Counted from the stretch's first letter, positions 32,989 to 41,336 are shown. The stretch: 53,324 nt of DNA from Candidatus Saccharibacteria bacterium UBA5145 (GCA_002413865.1 DHXX01000001.1:41625-94948), one strand, 5' to 3'. Numbers and translations: made by a program. Notes: generated by a model not told the origin, from the sequence alone.

Positions 32989-34293
32989 ATGAAAATTGCG
33001 ATTTTAGGTTACGGCAGCCAAGGGCGAGCCGCTTATGAATACTGGCGTGACGGTAACGAGATTACGATTTGTGATGGGAATTCGAAACTGGAGTTGCCGA
33101 CTGATGTGAACACCCAGTTAGGAGCCGACCATCTGAAGGGATTGGAGCAGTTTGACCTGTTGGTGCGCAGCCCGATTGTCCACCCGCGGGCGATTGTGGC
33201 GGCTAATTCGCCGGACATACTCGCTAAAGTTACGACCGTCACGAACGAGTTTTTGCGGGTTTGCCCGACCAAAAACGTCATCGGTGTCACCGGAACCAAA
33301 GGCAAAGGCACGACCTCGACGCTGATTGCTCTGATGCTCGAAGCCGCTGGCCATCGCGTCCACTTGGGCGGCAACATCGGTATCCCACCGCTCGACATGC
33401 TCAAAAATGATATTCAGCCCGACGATTGGGTGGTCCTAGAGCTGGCTAATTTCCAGCTGATTGACTTGCAGCACTCACCGCGCATCGCCGTTTGTTTGAT
33501 GGTCGTACCCGAACACCTCGACTGGCACACCGATCCGGCCGAATACTTCGCCGCCAAAACCCAGCTCTTCCGTTGGCAAACGGCCGAAGACTTCGCGATC
33601 TACTTTGCCGACAATGACGAATCGAAGCGAATCGCCGGCAATGGCGCGGGCCTAAAAATACCCTACTACCAAGCGCCCGGTGCCGCGGTCCTAAACGAAG
33701 CGATCGTGATCGATGATCAAGTGGTTTGCCGCTTAGATGAGATTAAATTACTTGGCGCCCACAACTGGCAAAATGTCTGCGCCGCAGTGACGGCGGTCTG
33801 GCAAATCACCCAGGACATCGCCGCGCTGCGTTCGGTGATCGCCGGTTTCAGCGGCCTCGAACACCGGCTCGAATTGGTAACTACGACCAACGGCGTCGCT
33901 TATTACGACGACAGCTTCGGCACCACGCCGGAAACCGCCATCGTCGCCCTGCAGGCTTTTAGCCAACCTAAAGTTATAATTCTCGGCGGTTCCGACAAAG
34001 GCGCCCACTACGACGAACTCGCTGGGGCCGTCGTCGACAATAATGTTCGCCACGTCATAGCGATCGGCGCGACCGGCCCGGCCATCACGGCCGCCTTGCT
34101 AGCTCGGGGCTATAACAACGGCCTGAGCGAAGCCACCACCATGCCGGAAATCATCAAAACCGCCGCGCTCGTGGCCGAACCCGGTGACGTCGTCCTGCTG
34201 TCCACGGCCTGCGCCAGCTTTGATATGTTCGCCAACTACAAAGACCGTGGCGAGCAGTTCAAGGCAGCCGTGCTGAGCACTAGCGCGAGCTAA
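32989..34293 (+). CDS. murD: UDP-N-acetylmuramoylalanine--D-glutamate ligase (MurD)
   Basis: This enzyme adds D-glutamate to UDP-MurNAc-L-Ala in peptidoglycan synthesis. From ATG 32989 it is 434 residues, close to MurD size. The Rossmann-like N-terminal domain starts MKIAILGYGSQGRA; the ATP site is GVTGTKGKGTTS (about 99-110), with GGNIGIP, LELANFQL and HLDWH following; the ligase C-terminal domain has DDSFGTTPET and ILGGSDKG. ATGs at 32977 and 32980 are also possible; all give the same domains. The D-glutamate supplier murI is next door on the other strand. Confidence 0.93.
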   Translation: MKIAILGYGSQGRAAYEYWRDGNEITICDGNSKLELPTDVNTQLGADHLKGLEQFDLLVRSPIVHPRAIVAANSPDILAKVTTVTNEFLRVCPTKNVIGVTGTKGKGTTSTLIALMLEAAGHRVHLGGNIGIPPLDMLKNDIQPDDWVVLELANFQLIDLQHSPRIAVCLMVVPEHLDWHTDPAEYFAAKTQLFRWQTAEDFAIYFADNDESKRIAGNGAGLKIPYYQAPGAAVLNEAIVIDDQVVCRLDEIKLLGAHNWQNVCAAVTAVWQITQDIAALRSVIAGFSGLEHRLELVTTTNGVAYYDDSFGTTPETAIVALQAFSQPKVIILGGSDKGAHYDELAGAVVDNNVRHVIAIGATGPAITAALLARGYNNGLSEATTMPEIIKTAALVAEPGDVVLLSTACASFDMFANYKDRGEQFKAAVLSTSAS

Positions 34294-34505
34294 CTATTTT
34301 TGACAGCGGGGAGTTGGAGTTTCAAAACAACTGGAATATTAGTCGGCAGGCTCATCTCGCCAAGTCGCATCGATGGCTTTGGAGCGGGACTATTCAGCGA
34401 ATAAGGATTGACATCGCTGTAGTTGATATTTCCGAGCTCGTGACGAACACCAGCGTCCGCACCGGTGACGAGCAAAGCCCCGAGTCCGGCGGCTGCACCA
34501 ATCAT
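34290..34505 (-). CDS. Possible small exported or membrane protein (71 residues)
   Basis: The ORF starts with a short hydrophobic run (MIGAAAGLGALLVTG) and then a polar, Pro-rich stretch. It lies 41 bp downstream of murI on the same strand and overlaps the murD stop. An in-frame TGA sits two codons before the ATG, and the residues before it (QLNLRLSSKN) would suit a signal peptide N-terminus, so the gene may have lost its start. I am not sure it is expressed. Confidence 0.3.
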   Translation of the reverse strand: MIGAAAGLGALLVTGADAGVRHELGNINYSDVNPYSLNSPAPKPSMRLGEMSLPTNIPVVLKLQLPAVKNS

Positions 34506-34545
34506 GATTCAGTTCTTGCTGCTCAAGCGCAAATTGAGCTGATTA

Positions 34546-35208
34546 CTATAGGTGCACGGCTTGCGTTAAGTCAGCCAGAACGTGCTGGAGCTGTTTGATA
34601 ATGGACGCTTCCGGCTGGATGATCCGCGCCCGACCGGCGGCCAGACTGGTAATTTCCGCTTCGATCCAATGATAATGGGTGCAAGCCAGCACGATAACGT
34701 CGGCTCCTTGTTCCAAGACTTCCTGGATACGATCGGCAATCACCTGCTGATCGATGGCCTTTTGCTCGATCATCGTCGACCAATCGCTACAGTCTGGTTC
34801 TAGGACTGTCAGCTTACCGGCGTAAGTGTCTTTCAGCACGCCATAGCGGCTACTATTCAAGGTGTTGGGGGTCGCACAAATGGCAATGACGCCGGCTGTC
34901 GTCAGCTCCGCCGCCGGTTTGACCATCGGTTCAACGGCGATCAACGGCACGCTAAATATGGCGCGCAGCTCGTCGATGAGCGTCGTGGACACCGTGTTGC
35001 AAGCCACCACGATAACGCTACTGCCGTCATCGACTAGGGCTTGAAAGATTGGCACGACAAAGCTCAGGATTTCAGCCACCGGCCGCGTGGCGTATGGCAC
35101 GTGTCGGCTGTCGTTGCGGAAAATGACTTCGTGCTCAGGCAGGGCTCGTTCGATGGCGCCGGCCACCGACAGTCCACCAATCCCAGAATCAAAAACACCT
35201 ATCTTCAT
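34546..35208 (-). CDS. murI: Glutamate racemase
   Basis: This 220-residue enzyme makes D-glutamate from L-glutamate for MurD. Catalytic Cys residues lie in VVACNTVST (about residue 70) and VLACTHYHW (about 178), and the substrate loop starts FDSGIGGLSV (residues 6-15). Length is a little below the usual 255-270 because the C-terminus is short. It is 12 bp downstream of folD on the same strand. Confidence 0.94.
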   Translation of the reverse strand: MKIGVFDSGIGGLSVAGAIERALPEHEVIFRNDSRHVPYATRPVAEILSFVVPIFQALVDDGSSVIVVACNTVSTTLIDELRAIFSVPLIAVEPMVKPAAELTTAGVIAICATPNTLNSSRYGVLKDTYAGKLTVLEPDCSDWSTMIEQKAIDQQVIADRIQEVLEQGADVIVLACTHYHWIEAEITSLAAGRARIIQPEASIIKQLQHVLADLTQAVHL

Positions 35209-35220
35209 GGCCGGTCCGCG

Positions 35221-36045
35221 CTAGCTTTCCAACTGGTCGCCGGGAATGCTGGCGCGGGCGGCCCGGATGACGTTTTCGAATAAAGCGCAGACGGTCAGCG
35301 GGCCGACGCCGCCTTTGACGGGCGTGATGGTCAGATCGTCGCGGTCGTAGACCTCGGAGGCGACGTCACCGACGGTCTTGCCGTCTTCGGAGGCGACACC
35401 GGCGTCGACCACGACGGCGAATTTTTTGATCATCTTGGGATACAGGATGGCCGGGCTACCGGTAGCAGTGATAATAATATCGGCCTCTAAGGCCGTGGCG
35501 GCTAGGTCAGCCGTAGTACGGTCGGCGATTTGGACGTCGAGGCCGGACGCCAACATCATCTTGGCGAGCGGCGTGCCAACAAGCTTCCCTTTACCGATTA
35601 GCAAAATGTGTTTGCCGCGCAGTTCTATGTTGTAACCAGCCAGCAGCCACATGATGGCAATCGGCGTGGCCGGGTCATAGACGGCCTTGGCGCCGAGAGC
35701 GTCGACGTCTTTGGCGGGGGCGACTAGATTGACGAGTTCTTCGGTCTGGGACGGATCGGCCAACGGCAGTTGGATGATGATGCCGTGGACGGTCGGATCT
35801 TGGTTGAGGTCTTGTAGAAGTTTTGGCACCGCGGCCTGGTCGACGCGGTGGACATCGACGTGGACCAAAAGGTCGGCGCCGTACTTGCTCTTAAGGCGGA
35901 CATAGAGGTCGATCACCGGGTTATCGACGGTGACGATGATGGCCAGTTTGGGGAAAACGTGGTGAGCCTGGCGCAGGGCGCGCACTTCGGGGGCTTGGCG
36001 CTCTTGAATAAAATCGGCTAATTCGCGACCATTGAGTATTTTCAT
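35221..36045 (-). CDS. folD: Bifunctional methylenetetrahydrofolate dehydrogenase/cyclohydrolase (FolD)
   Basis: This 274-residue enzyme interconverts methylene-, methenyl- and formyl-tetrahydrofolate. The catalytic Tyr-x3-Lys is in LYVRLKSKYG (about residues 47-56), HGIIIQLPL (about 90) and KDVDALG (about 112) form the substrate loop, and GKGKLVGTPLA (about 150) the NADP site. The tail VKGGVGPLTVCALFENV is typical. folA and folC are also in the window. TACAAT lies 8 nt before the ATG, suggesting a very short leader. Confidence 0.95.
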   Translation of the reverse strand: MKILNGRELADFIQERQAPEVRALRQAHHVFPKLAIIVTVDNPVIDLYVRLKSKYGADLLVHVDVHRVDQAAVPKLLQDLNQDPTVHGIIIQLPLADPSQTEELVNLVAPAKDVDALGAKAVYDPATPIAIMWLLAGYNIELRGKHILLIGKGKLVGTPLAKMMLASGLDVQIADRTTADLAATALEADIIITATGSPAILYPKMIKKFAVVVDAGVASEDGKTVGDVASEVYDRDDLTITPVKGGVGPLTVCALFENVIRAARASIPGDQLES

Positions 36046-36141
36046 CAGACCTTATTGTAACAGAGGCAACTAACGGCGCCCGCATATCGCCTCGATTTTT
36101 GGGTCTAACTTCCTGAATATTGAAGCCGCCAAATCACAGCC

Positions 36142-36170
36142 TTGTCATAACAGAGGTAATTTGTTAAAAT
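36142..36170 (+). promoter_or_regulatory. Promoter of tRNA-Lys
   Basis: TTGTCA (36142-36147) and TAAAAT (36165-36170) are 17 bp apart, about 60 bp before the tRNA 5' end. Confidence 0.7.
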
Positions 36171-36229
36171 CGCCTGAGTTGCCTTGCAGCTAATACGATG
36201 AGAAAAACACGGTTTGGTCTCATCGACGA

Positions 36230-36306
36230 GGGCCAGTAGCTCAGCTGGTTAGAGCACCTGCCTCTTAAGCAGGGTGTCGAGGGTTCAAGTCCCTCCTGGC
36301 CCTCCA
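36230..36306 (+). tRNA. tRNA-Lys (anticodon CTT)
   Basis: The cloverleaf folds fully. Acceptor GGGCCAG pairs with CTGGCCC, anticodon stem CCTGC/GCAGG holds loop CTCTTAA with anticodon CTT, the T-arm is GAGGGTTCAAGTCCCTC, and CCA is encoded. Length is 77 nt. Confidence 0.97.
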
Positions 36307-36460
36307 TCCTACTTCGCTAAAGCTTCGTAGGATTGATAATCCTCTTTTCGCTAAAGCTTCGTAGGATTGATAATCCTTCTGTTGATAAAGCTTCGTAGGA
36401 TTAAGTATTTCTTAAATAAAGTAGGATGTCCTCCATAGCTTTAGCGACGGAGGGCTTATT
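36307..36460 (+). repeat. tRNA trailer element: tandem palindromes plus terminator-like hairpin
   Basis: Three tandem units (about 36311-36342, 36345-36376, 36377-36404) share the core GCTAAAGCTTCGTAGGATT. They are followed by a hairpin with arms TCCTCC (36429-36434) and GGAGGGC (36449-36455) and a T/A-rich run. The same modules follow tRNA-Glu on the minus strand (9025-9104). Confidence 0.75.
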
Positions 36461-36469
36461 ATTATAGGC

Positions 36470-36709
36470 ATGTTCTACGTCTACATTCTTAAAAGTGAGA
36501 CACATGCTCAAGTTTATACTGGTTTCACGACTGATCTGAGTAAAAGAATCGAAGATCATAATTCAGGAAAAAGTAGGCACACCAACAAATTTAAACCCTG
36601 GTTCATTGTGACGTATACTGCCTTCTCCTCTGAGTTGCGGGCTAGAAAATTTGAGCGATATTTGAAGACCGGCTCAGGCATAGCATTTGCACGTCGGCAC
36701 CTACTTTAA
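36470..36709 (+). CDS. GIY-YIG nuclease domain protein
   Basis: This 79-residue protein is a lone GIY-YIG domain of the UPF0213/YhbQ type. The signature is FYVYILKS and VYTGFTTDLSKRI (residues 2-27), with Tyr, Tyr and Arg in the catalytic places, followed by HNSGKSRHT, YTAFSSELRARKFERYLK and a Glu in that helix. Relatives are small endonuclease-like proteins, often of unknown role. A TATTAT box lies 7 nt before the ATG, just after the tRNA trailer hairpin, so the trailer may hold its promoter. Confidence 0.9.
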   Translation: MFYVYILKSETHAQVYTGFTTDLSKRIEDHNSGKSRHTNKFKPWFIVTYTAFSSELRARKFERYLKTGSGIAFARRHLL

Positions 36710-36742
36710 GTCCCGCGGTTGCTTCCCGGTTCGGTTATGTTT

Positions 36743-36769
36743 AAACTCCTCTGTTTTGAGGAGTTTTTT
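36743..36769 (+). terminator. Rho-independent terminator
   Basis: AAACTCCTC pairs with GAGGAGTTT around TGTTTT, followed by more T. It lies 30 bp after the GIY-YIG stop codon. Confidence 0.8.
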
Positions 36770-36774
36770 GTTGC

Positions 36775-36780
36775 TATGAT
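36775..36780 (+). promoter_or_regulatory. Extended -10 that fixes a GTG start
   Basis: TGC-TATGAT is followed by TAATTA and a GTG at 36787. The 6-nt gap matches the other leaderless genes and supports GTG over the ATG at 36820. Confidence 0.55.
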
Positions 36781-36786
36781 TAATTA

Positions 36787-37389
36787 GTGATTACCACACA
36801 AGCTACTAATAATATCGGAATGCCAGATAACGCATTTGCCCTGGTGTCATTACTTTCTGAAAGTGCCAAACACCAAGTCTCCCAATTACTTAACGAATTA
36901 AGTAAGGAACTTGGAGGAAGTGTATGGGTGATGCCTAATAATGCACTTCACGTCACACTCTGTGAGATTATTCAGGCAAAAGATTACTCGGAAGATAAGC
37001 AAGAACTTTATGACCGGCACTCATCAGAATACGAAAATATAACCTATGAAATTCTAACAACGTTTAAACCAATAGACGTAACATTTGATACGATTGAAGT
37101 AAGCCCGCAAGCAATTATTATTAAAGGTACTGACGATGGCAGTTTTGAAAAAATTAGAAAAGAACTCGTAGATAGACTGCCGCTTCCTAGCGAAACTAAA
37201 ATGCCACCAAATATAATCCATTGTTCTATTGGTCGTTTCACGAAAAAAGTCCCCTTAAATCAGGTCGAGACAATAGTTGGGCGACATACAATTAATATTA
37301 ACGAAACAATAAATAAATTTCAGTTGATTAATAATCTTACCCCTCCACTTTTAAGTTATAAGATAATTCATACATACTCCCTACTATAA
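36787..37389 (+). CDS. 2H phosphoesterase-like protein (2'-5' RNA ligase fold)
   Basis: This 200-residue protein has the two His motifs of the 2H phosphoesterase superfamily: LHVTLCE (about residue 57) and IHCSIGRF (about 140), each H-x-[T/S]. The spacing fits the LigT/CPDase fold. Such enzymes open cyclic phosphodiesters or ligate RNA ends; no substrate can be assigned. It is AT-rich (near 37% GC) compared with neighbouring housekeeping genes, which suggests acquisition. The start codon is GTG. Confidence 0.7.
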   Translation: MITTQATNNIGMPDNAFALVSLLSESAKHQVSQLLNELSKELGGSVWVMPNNALHVTLCEIIQAKDYSEDKQELYDRHSSEYENITYEILTTFKPIDVTFDTIEVSPQAIIIKGTDDGSFEKIRKELVDRLPLPSETKMPPNIIHCSIGRFTKKVPLNQVETIVGRHTININETINKFQLINNLTPPLLSYKIIHTYSLL

Positions 37390-37525
37390 TAGTTGCGCTA
37401 GCATCTACGATTGAGCTACCCTGTGCAATCGCTTATTATCCTGCACTGCAGTAGTAACAAGATCGACTGTGGCCCTCCAGAATAGTTATGTTCAAAAGAC
37501 TTCTGCGGGAGTATTTTAATTTTGA

Positions 37526-37531
37526 TATAGT
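37526..37531 (+). promoter_or_regulatory. Extended -10 of leaderless promoter for the ROK kinase
   Basis: TGA-TATAGT is followed by 6 nt and the ATG at 37538. The 70 bp upstream resemble those before the gene at 38496, including ACTTCTGCGGGAGT. Confidence 0.6.
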
Positions 37532-37537
37532 TAAGCC

Positions 37538-38404
37538 ATGACACAAAAACTGTATGGGGGCGTTGAGTTCGGCGGGTCAAAGACCGTCTGTGCTATCGGT
37601 GACGCGACTGGCGTTCTAACCGCCCAAACGAATATCCCTACGACGAGCGTCGACGAGACGCTGGCCGCGGTGTTCGAGTTCTTTGCGCAGAACGTCCCGA
37701 TTGTCTCGTTGGGCGTCGGCTCGTTCGGGCCGTTACAGCTCGACCCGGACGAACCGGAGTCTGGCTACATTCACAACGCCCCGAAGCCCGGCTGGGCAAA
37801 TGTGGCGCTAAAACCTTTACTTGAAAATCAACTGAGAATAGCAGTCAACATCGATACCGATGTCAACTGTGCCGCCCTGGGCGAGCAGTATTATGGCGTC
37901 GCCCAGCAAGCCCGCAATTTTATCTACCTGACCCTGGGGACTGGCATTGGCGGCAGCTTAGTTATCGGCGGCCAGCTTGTTTACGGCTTGTCACACTTGG
38001 AAATGGGCCATGCGCGGGTTCCCCATGAGCCGCTCCTCGAATCATTCCAAGGAGCCTGTCCATTCCACGGTGACTGCCTCGAGGGACTCGCCAGCGGCTT
38101 CGCCATGGAACAAAGGTATGGCAAAAAGTGTGAGCAAATTACGGATAGCGACGCTTGGGAGCGAGAAGCGGGCTACATCGCGTCCATGGTCACCAACCTG
38201 ATACTAACGACTGGTCCGGAAATGATAATTCTAGGCGGTGGCCTGACTAATCACCCGGGCTTAATCGAGGCTGTTCGCCGGAGCGTCCGCCAGAACGTTA
38301 ACGACTATATAAAGTTGCCTGATTTAGACCGCTCTATCGTCAAATCAAGCGGCTACACCAACGGCGTGTTGGGAGCCATCAAACTGACTGCCCTGTCGAA
38401 CTAA
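37538..38404 (+). CDS. ROK family sugar kinase (fructokinase-like)
   Basis: This 288-residue kinase phosphorylates a hexose or similar sugar with ATP. The N-terminal phosphate loop is GGVEFGGSKTV (residues 6-16), the ATP segment LTLGTGIGGSLV (about 125), and the ROK zinc site is CPFHGDCLEGLASG (about 170-183), with His upstream in EMGHARV. The second ATP motif is ILGGGL (about 232). The pattern is closest to fructokinases of the ScrK/GmuE type, but specificity is not certain. It is a monocistronic, probably leaderless gene. Confidence 0.9.
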   Translation: MTQKLYGGVEFGGSKTVCAIGDATGVLTAQTNIPTTSVDETLAAVFEFFAQNVPIVSLGVGSFGPLQLDPDEPESGYIHNAPKPGWANVALKPLLENQLRIAVNIDTDVNCAALGEQYYGVAQQARNFIYLTLGTGIGGSLVIGGQLVYGLSHLEMGHARVPHEPLLESFQGACPFHGDCLEGLASGFAMEQRYGKKCEQITDSDAWEREAGYIASMVTNLILTTGPEMIILGGGLTNHPGLIEAVRRSVRQNVNDYIKLPDLDRSIVKSSGYTNGVLGAIKLTALSN

Positions 38405-38483
38405 AATTGCACCACTGCATGGCGGTGGACCTCCAAATATAGCCCTGTGAAAAACTTCTCTCGGGAAGTATTTTTGTTTTTGA

Positions 38484-38489
38484 TATAAT
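38484..38489 (+). promoter_or_regulatory. Extended -10 of leaderless promoter for the 38496 gene
   Basis: TGA-TATAAT is followed by CGGCTC and the ATG. A short stem ACTTCTCTCGGGAAGT lies about 15-30 bp further upstream. Confidence 0.65.
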
Positions 38490-38495
38490 CGGCTC

Positions 38496-38816
38496 ATGAA
38501 AAAGTTTGGTCGCAACAAATTGATTATTGGGGCTGTCTTTTTGTCCGCCGTGGTAGCGGCCATTTTTATTGGCCTCTTCGTCTGGTACGCCAAAACTGTC
38601 ATACCGCATACCTACCCGACCGCTTACACTAATTTCTGGTGGGGAGTTGTGCACGGGTTGTTTATAGTGCCGACATTTTTCTGGAGCTTATTCGCCTATT
38701 CCATTACGATCTATCAAACGCCGAATGCTGGTAGCTGGTACAGTTTCGGTTTCTTGATCGGTATAAGTATCATCTTTGGCAGCTCGCACGGAGCCCGCTG
38801 CAAAGCACGCCGCTAG
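38496..38816 (+). CDS. Small membrane protein of unknown function
   Basis: This 106-residue protein has three hydrophobic segments (about residues 8-29, 47-68 and 78-95), so it should be an integral membrane protein. The C-terminus is short and basic (ARCKARR). I do not recognise a family. It is preceded by a promoter region similar to that of the ROK kinase gene and is probably leaderless. Confidence 0.75.
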   Translation: MKKFGRNKLIIGAVFLSAVVAAIFIGLFVWYAKTVIPHTYPTAYTNFWWGVVHGLFIVPTFFWSLFAYSITIYQTPNAGSWYSFGFLIGISIIFGSSHGARCKARR

Positions 38817-38900
38817 AGCTCAAACGGCGTAACACTGGCTTCTGCGCTAGGCCGTAGGTTCGGTCGTGTTTAAAACAGAGGTGATCGTCTCGGTCTTTGA

Positions 38901-38906
38901 TACACT
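38901..38906 (+). promoter_or_regulatory. Extended -10 of leaderless promoter for the CYTH gene
   Basis: TGA-TACACT is followed by TAGGTT and the ATG at 38913. Confidence 0.55.
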
Positions 38907-38912
38907 TAGGTT

Positions 38913-39509
38913 ATGCAGACCGAAATTGAAGCTAAATGGCTCAACATTGATGTCGCGGCTCTCCGACGCAAGCTAGCCAGCGTCGGCGCGACCTTGACGC
39001 AACCGGAGCGATTAATGACGCGCCGGATTTACGACTATCCCGACATGAGGCTTGAGCAAACCGGCGGCTGGGTTAGGGTTCGTAACGAGGGTGACAAGAT
39101 CACTTTGAGCTACAAACAACTCAGCGACCGGACTGGCCTTGGGACGAAAGAAGTCTCGGTCGTCGTTGATGATTTCAACGCCACCTGCCACTTATTAGAG
39201 GCTATCGGGATGAAATCGAACTCTTTCCAGGAAACAAAGCGCGAAAGCTGGAAGCTTGGCGGTGTCGAAGTTGAGTTGGACACCTGGCCCTGGATTCCCA
39301 GCTTTATTGAGATCGAGGCGCCGAGCGAAAAAGAGCTCCAAAGTACAGCTGAGAAGCTAGGTCTTGCCTACTCTGAGGCCTTGCACGGTAGCGTCGAGAC
39401 GGCTTATCAAGCTGTTTACGACGTCAGCGAGGAAGAGATCGATGGCTGGGCGGAAATTCGCTTTGTCGACGTGCCCGCTTGGCTATCGCTTAGGTTGAAG
39501 CAAGTCTAA
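38913..39509 (+). CDS. CYTH domain protein (class IV adenylate cyclase/thiamine triphosphatase family)
   Basis: This 198-residue protein begins with the family EIEAKW (E-x-E-x-K, residues 3-8) and has the tunnel residues WVRVRNEGDKITLSYK (about 50-65), KEVSVVVDD, and ELDTWPWIPSFIEIEAPSE (about 125-143). The family acts on triphosphates: 3',5'-cyclic AMP formation or triphosphate hydrolysis. The EVELD...WIPSFIEIE arrangement is like CyaB-type proteins. Which reaction it carries out cannot be read here. Confidence 0.88.
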   Translation: MQTEIEAKWLNIDVAALRRKLASVGATLTQPERLMTRRIYDYPDMRLEQTGGWVRVRNEGDKITLSYKQLSDRTGLGTKEVSVVVDDFNATCHLLEAIGMKSNSFQETKRESWKLGGVEVELDTWPWIPSFIEIEAPSEKELQSTAEKLGLAYSEALHGSVETAYQAVYDVSEEEIDGWAEIRFVDVPAWLSLRLKQV

Positions 39510-39571
39510 TTTTAAGACTGGTTAGCCGACAAAAGCGTAGCTCTCGAGCCGGCCGAGGTTTGCTACGATAG

Positions 39572-40720
39572 TTACTTTTGTTTTTTGGGGATGAACGTGG
39601 CGTTCAAGAGTTCTGGATCGTAGGCCCCGGGGATTTGCTCGTACTTAGCATAGTAGTAGAGGCCGGTCGACAGGATACTTTCGGCGGCGGTCTCGACGGT
39701 GGCGAAAGCAATTATGCTGATGAATATGATGACAAAACCGATGATGATCCCGACTGCTCCTAGCAGACCGCCCAGCATGACCGTGACGATAAAGAGCGGG
39801 ATGAGGAATAACAGATACAAGCCGAAGGCCAGCCCGCCAAAGGTAATCCGGGCGGTGATGTTCTCGCCCCAACGAGACAGAAACAGTTTGGTGGATTGCT
39901 TGATGGCACTGGGAGCGCTGCTGTCAGACTCGACGATAACTGGGATAGTAAAGAGGTTTGCCAGCGTCCAGAGGGCGCCGAATATCTTACTGATGAAAAA
40001 ACCGAGGAATTTGAAGCGTTGCTCGATAGTCCGTAGGATAAAGCCGACGGTAGCCGTAATGATGGCGTAAAAGAAGATCGGCACACGCTTCGACCAAGCA
40101 ACTTTCATATAGTGTTTGTAGGGCTGCGAGGTGCCGCGGAAAATGTCGAGGACGTGGGCGGCGAGCCCGGCGTTGTAGAGGAAGATCACAAAGAATGTCA
40201 GCACATAATAGACGGCACCAAGCATGTTGCCGTATAAGTTCGCTGTCCAGACGCTCTTGCCGGCGCTGTCGACAGAGTTAACGAGGAAAATACTATGCCC
40301 CGCTATCACAATGACCGCAAAAATAATAGTCAGCAGTAGGCTCATCAGTCCGCCCATGAAGGGATAACGAATCAGTTGCTTGTTGTGGAGCAGCACTTTC
40401 ATGCTTTGCTTTAGTAGCAGCCAGCCGGTTTTGATACGACCCCGTTTTTGGCCGGTCGGCGCAAATGATACCGCCGGGCCGGTGGCCATTTGCTGAACAA
40501 TGGGTGATGACTGCGAACTCGGGCTGGTGACCATTGGTTGGGCGGGAGGCGCCATAGGTTGCGCCAGCGGTGTTAGGGTTGCTCGCGCCGCTTCGAACGA
40601 ACGCGCAATCGTCGCTTCGTCCCAGCCGGCCGTGCGGAGCTGTTGGGCGATCTCTTCTGGCTGAAGTCCAGCCTGTAGTTGTCGGTAAATATAGCTGTTG
40701 AGTTTTTCTTGGTCATTCAT
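39572..40720 (-). CDS. DUF6159-like multi-pass membrane protein
   Basis: This 382-residue protein has a soluble N-terminal part: a short helical domain (residues 1-45, EEIAQQLRTAGWDEATIARSF) and a Pro/Met/Ser linker. About six membrane helices follow from residue 100 to the end, with KTGWLLLKQSMKVLLHNKQLIRYP just before the first. That arrangement is typical of DUF6159-family proteins of unknown function. A TACACT box lies 7 nt before the ATG, so the mRNA is probably nearly leaderless. Confidence 0.8.
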   Translation of the reverse strand: MNDQEKLNSYIYRQLQAGLQPEEIAQQLRTAGWDEATIARSFEAARATLTPLAQPMAPPAQPMVTSPSSQSSPIVQQMATGPAVSFAPTGQKRGRIKTGWLLLKQSMKVLLHNKQLIRYPFMGGLMSLLLTIIFAVIVIAGHSIFLVNSVDSAGKSVWTANLYGNMLGAVYYVLTFFVIFLYNAGLAAHVLDIFRGTSQPYKHYMKVAWSKRVPIFFYAIITATVGFILRTIEQRFKFLGFFISKIFGALWTLANLFTIPVIVESDSSAPSAIKQSTKLFLSRWGENITARITFGGLAFGLYLLFLIPLFIVTVMLGGLLGAVGIIIGFVIIFISIIAFATVETAAESILSTGLYYYAKYEQIPGAYDPELLNATFIPKKQK

Positions 40721-40838
40721 AGAGCTAAGTGTAACACCCTGTTGTTATTAATCATAAGCACGTTTATGCCAGTGTGTTTGACTCCGTCTTGCCGTCAAAA
40801 ACACCGTCAAAAACTCCTTCGGAAGTCCTTTGGTTTGG

Positions 40839-40844
40839 TATGAT
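40839..40844 (+). promoter_or_regulatory. Extended -10 of leaderless promoter, fixes start at 40851
   Basis: TGG-TATGAT is followed by AACTCT and ATG. An in-frame ATG at 40830 lies upstream of this -10 box and cannot be in the transcript. Confidence 0.6.
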
Positions 40845-40850
40845 AACTCT

Positions 40851-41336
40851 ATGTCTCAAAAATACGTCGTCGCTCATTTCTTCGATCCCCAAGTTCCCGC
40901 TGCTAATTTTTCCGCCGCAGCCTGGCCGCTCCATGTTACATTTCTGCCGAATTTCACGATTGGGTGGCCCTTGGCAGAATTAATTCACAAACTAGACGAG
41001 CTGGCCGCCGTGGCAGCGCCCTTTGATATTACAGCCGAGGGTCAGACAGCATTCGGCGTTAACGAGGATGTTCTGGTGACCCTAATCCGACCCGACGATA
41101 ATGTTATGTATATGCATCGTAAGCTCCTGTTAGTGCCTCACGATGGATCATTTACCTATGACACTCCCCAATTTATCGACCGCGGCTTTAGGCCGCACGC
41201 CACGGTCCAAAAAGATAACCGACTTCACGGTGGGCAGACTTATCACATCGGCGATATATCGCTTGTCGATATGTACCCAAACGACGATATAAATCGAAGG
41301 GCGATTATCGCTACCTTTTCGCTACGAGGAGTCTAG
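40851..41336 (+). CDS. 2H phosphoesterase (2'-5' RNA ligase-like)
   Basis: From ATG 40851 the protein has 161 residues. Two H-x-T motifs are present: LHVTFLPNF (about residue 28) and RPHATVQ (about 117). This is the standard LigT/2H phosphoesterase layout. It differs in sequence from the 36787-37389 protein, so the window holds two distinct members. The substrate is unknown. Confidence 0.82.
   Translation: MSQKYVVAHFFDPQVPAANFSAAAWPLHVTFLPNFTIGWPLAELIHKLDELAAVAAPFDITAEGQTAFGVNEDVLVTLIRPDDNVMYMHRKLLLVPHDGSFTYDTPQFIDRGFRPHATVQKDNRLHGGQTYHIGDISLVDMYPNDDINRRAIIATFSLRGV

Noticed and set aside
36307..36460. Repeats after tRNA-Lys as a CRISPR array
   Set aside because: Units are directly adjacent partial palindromes with no unique spacers of equal length, and no cas genes are nearby.
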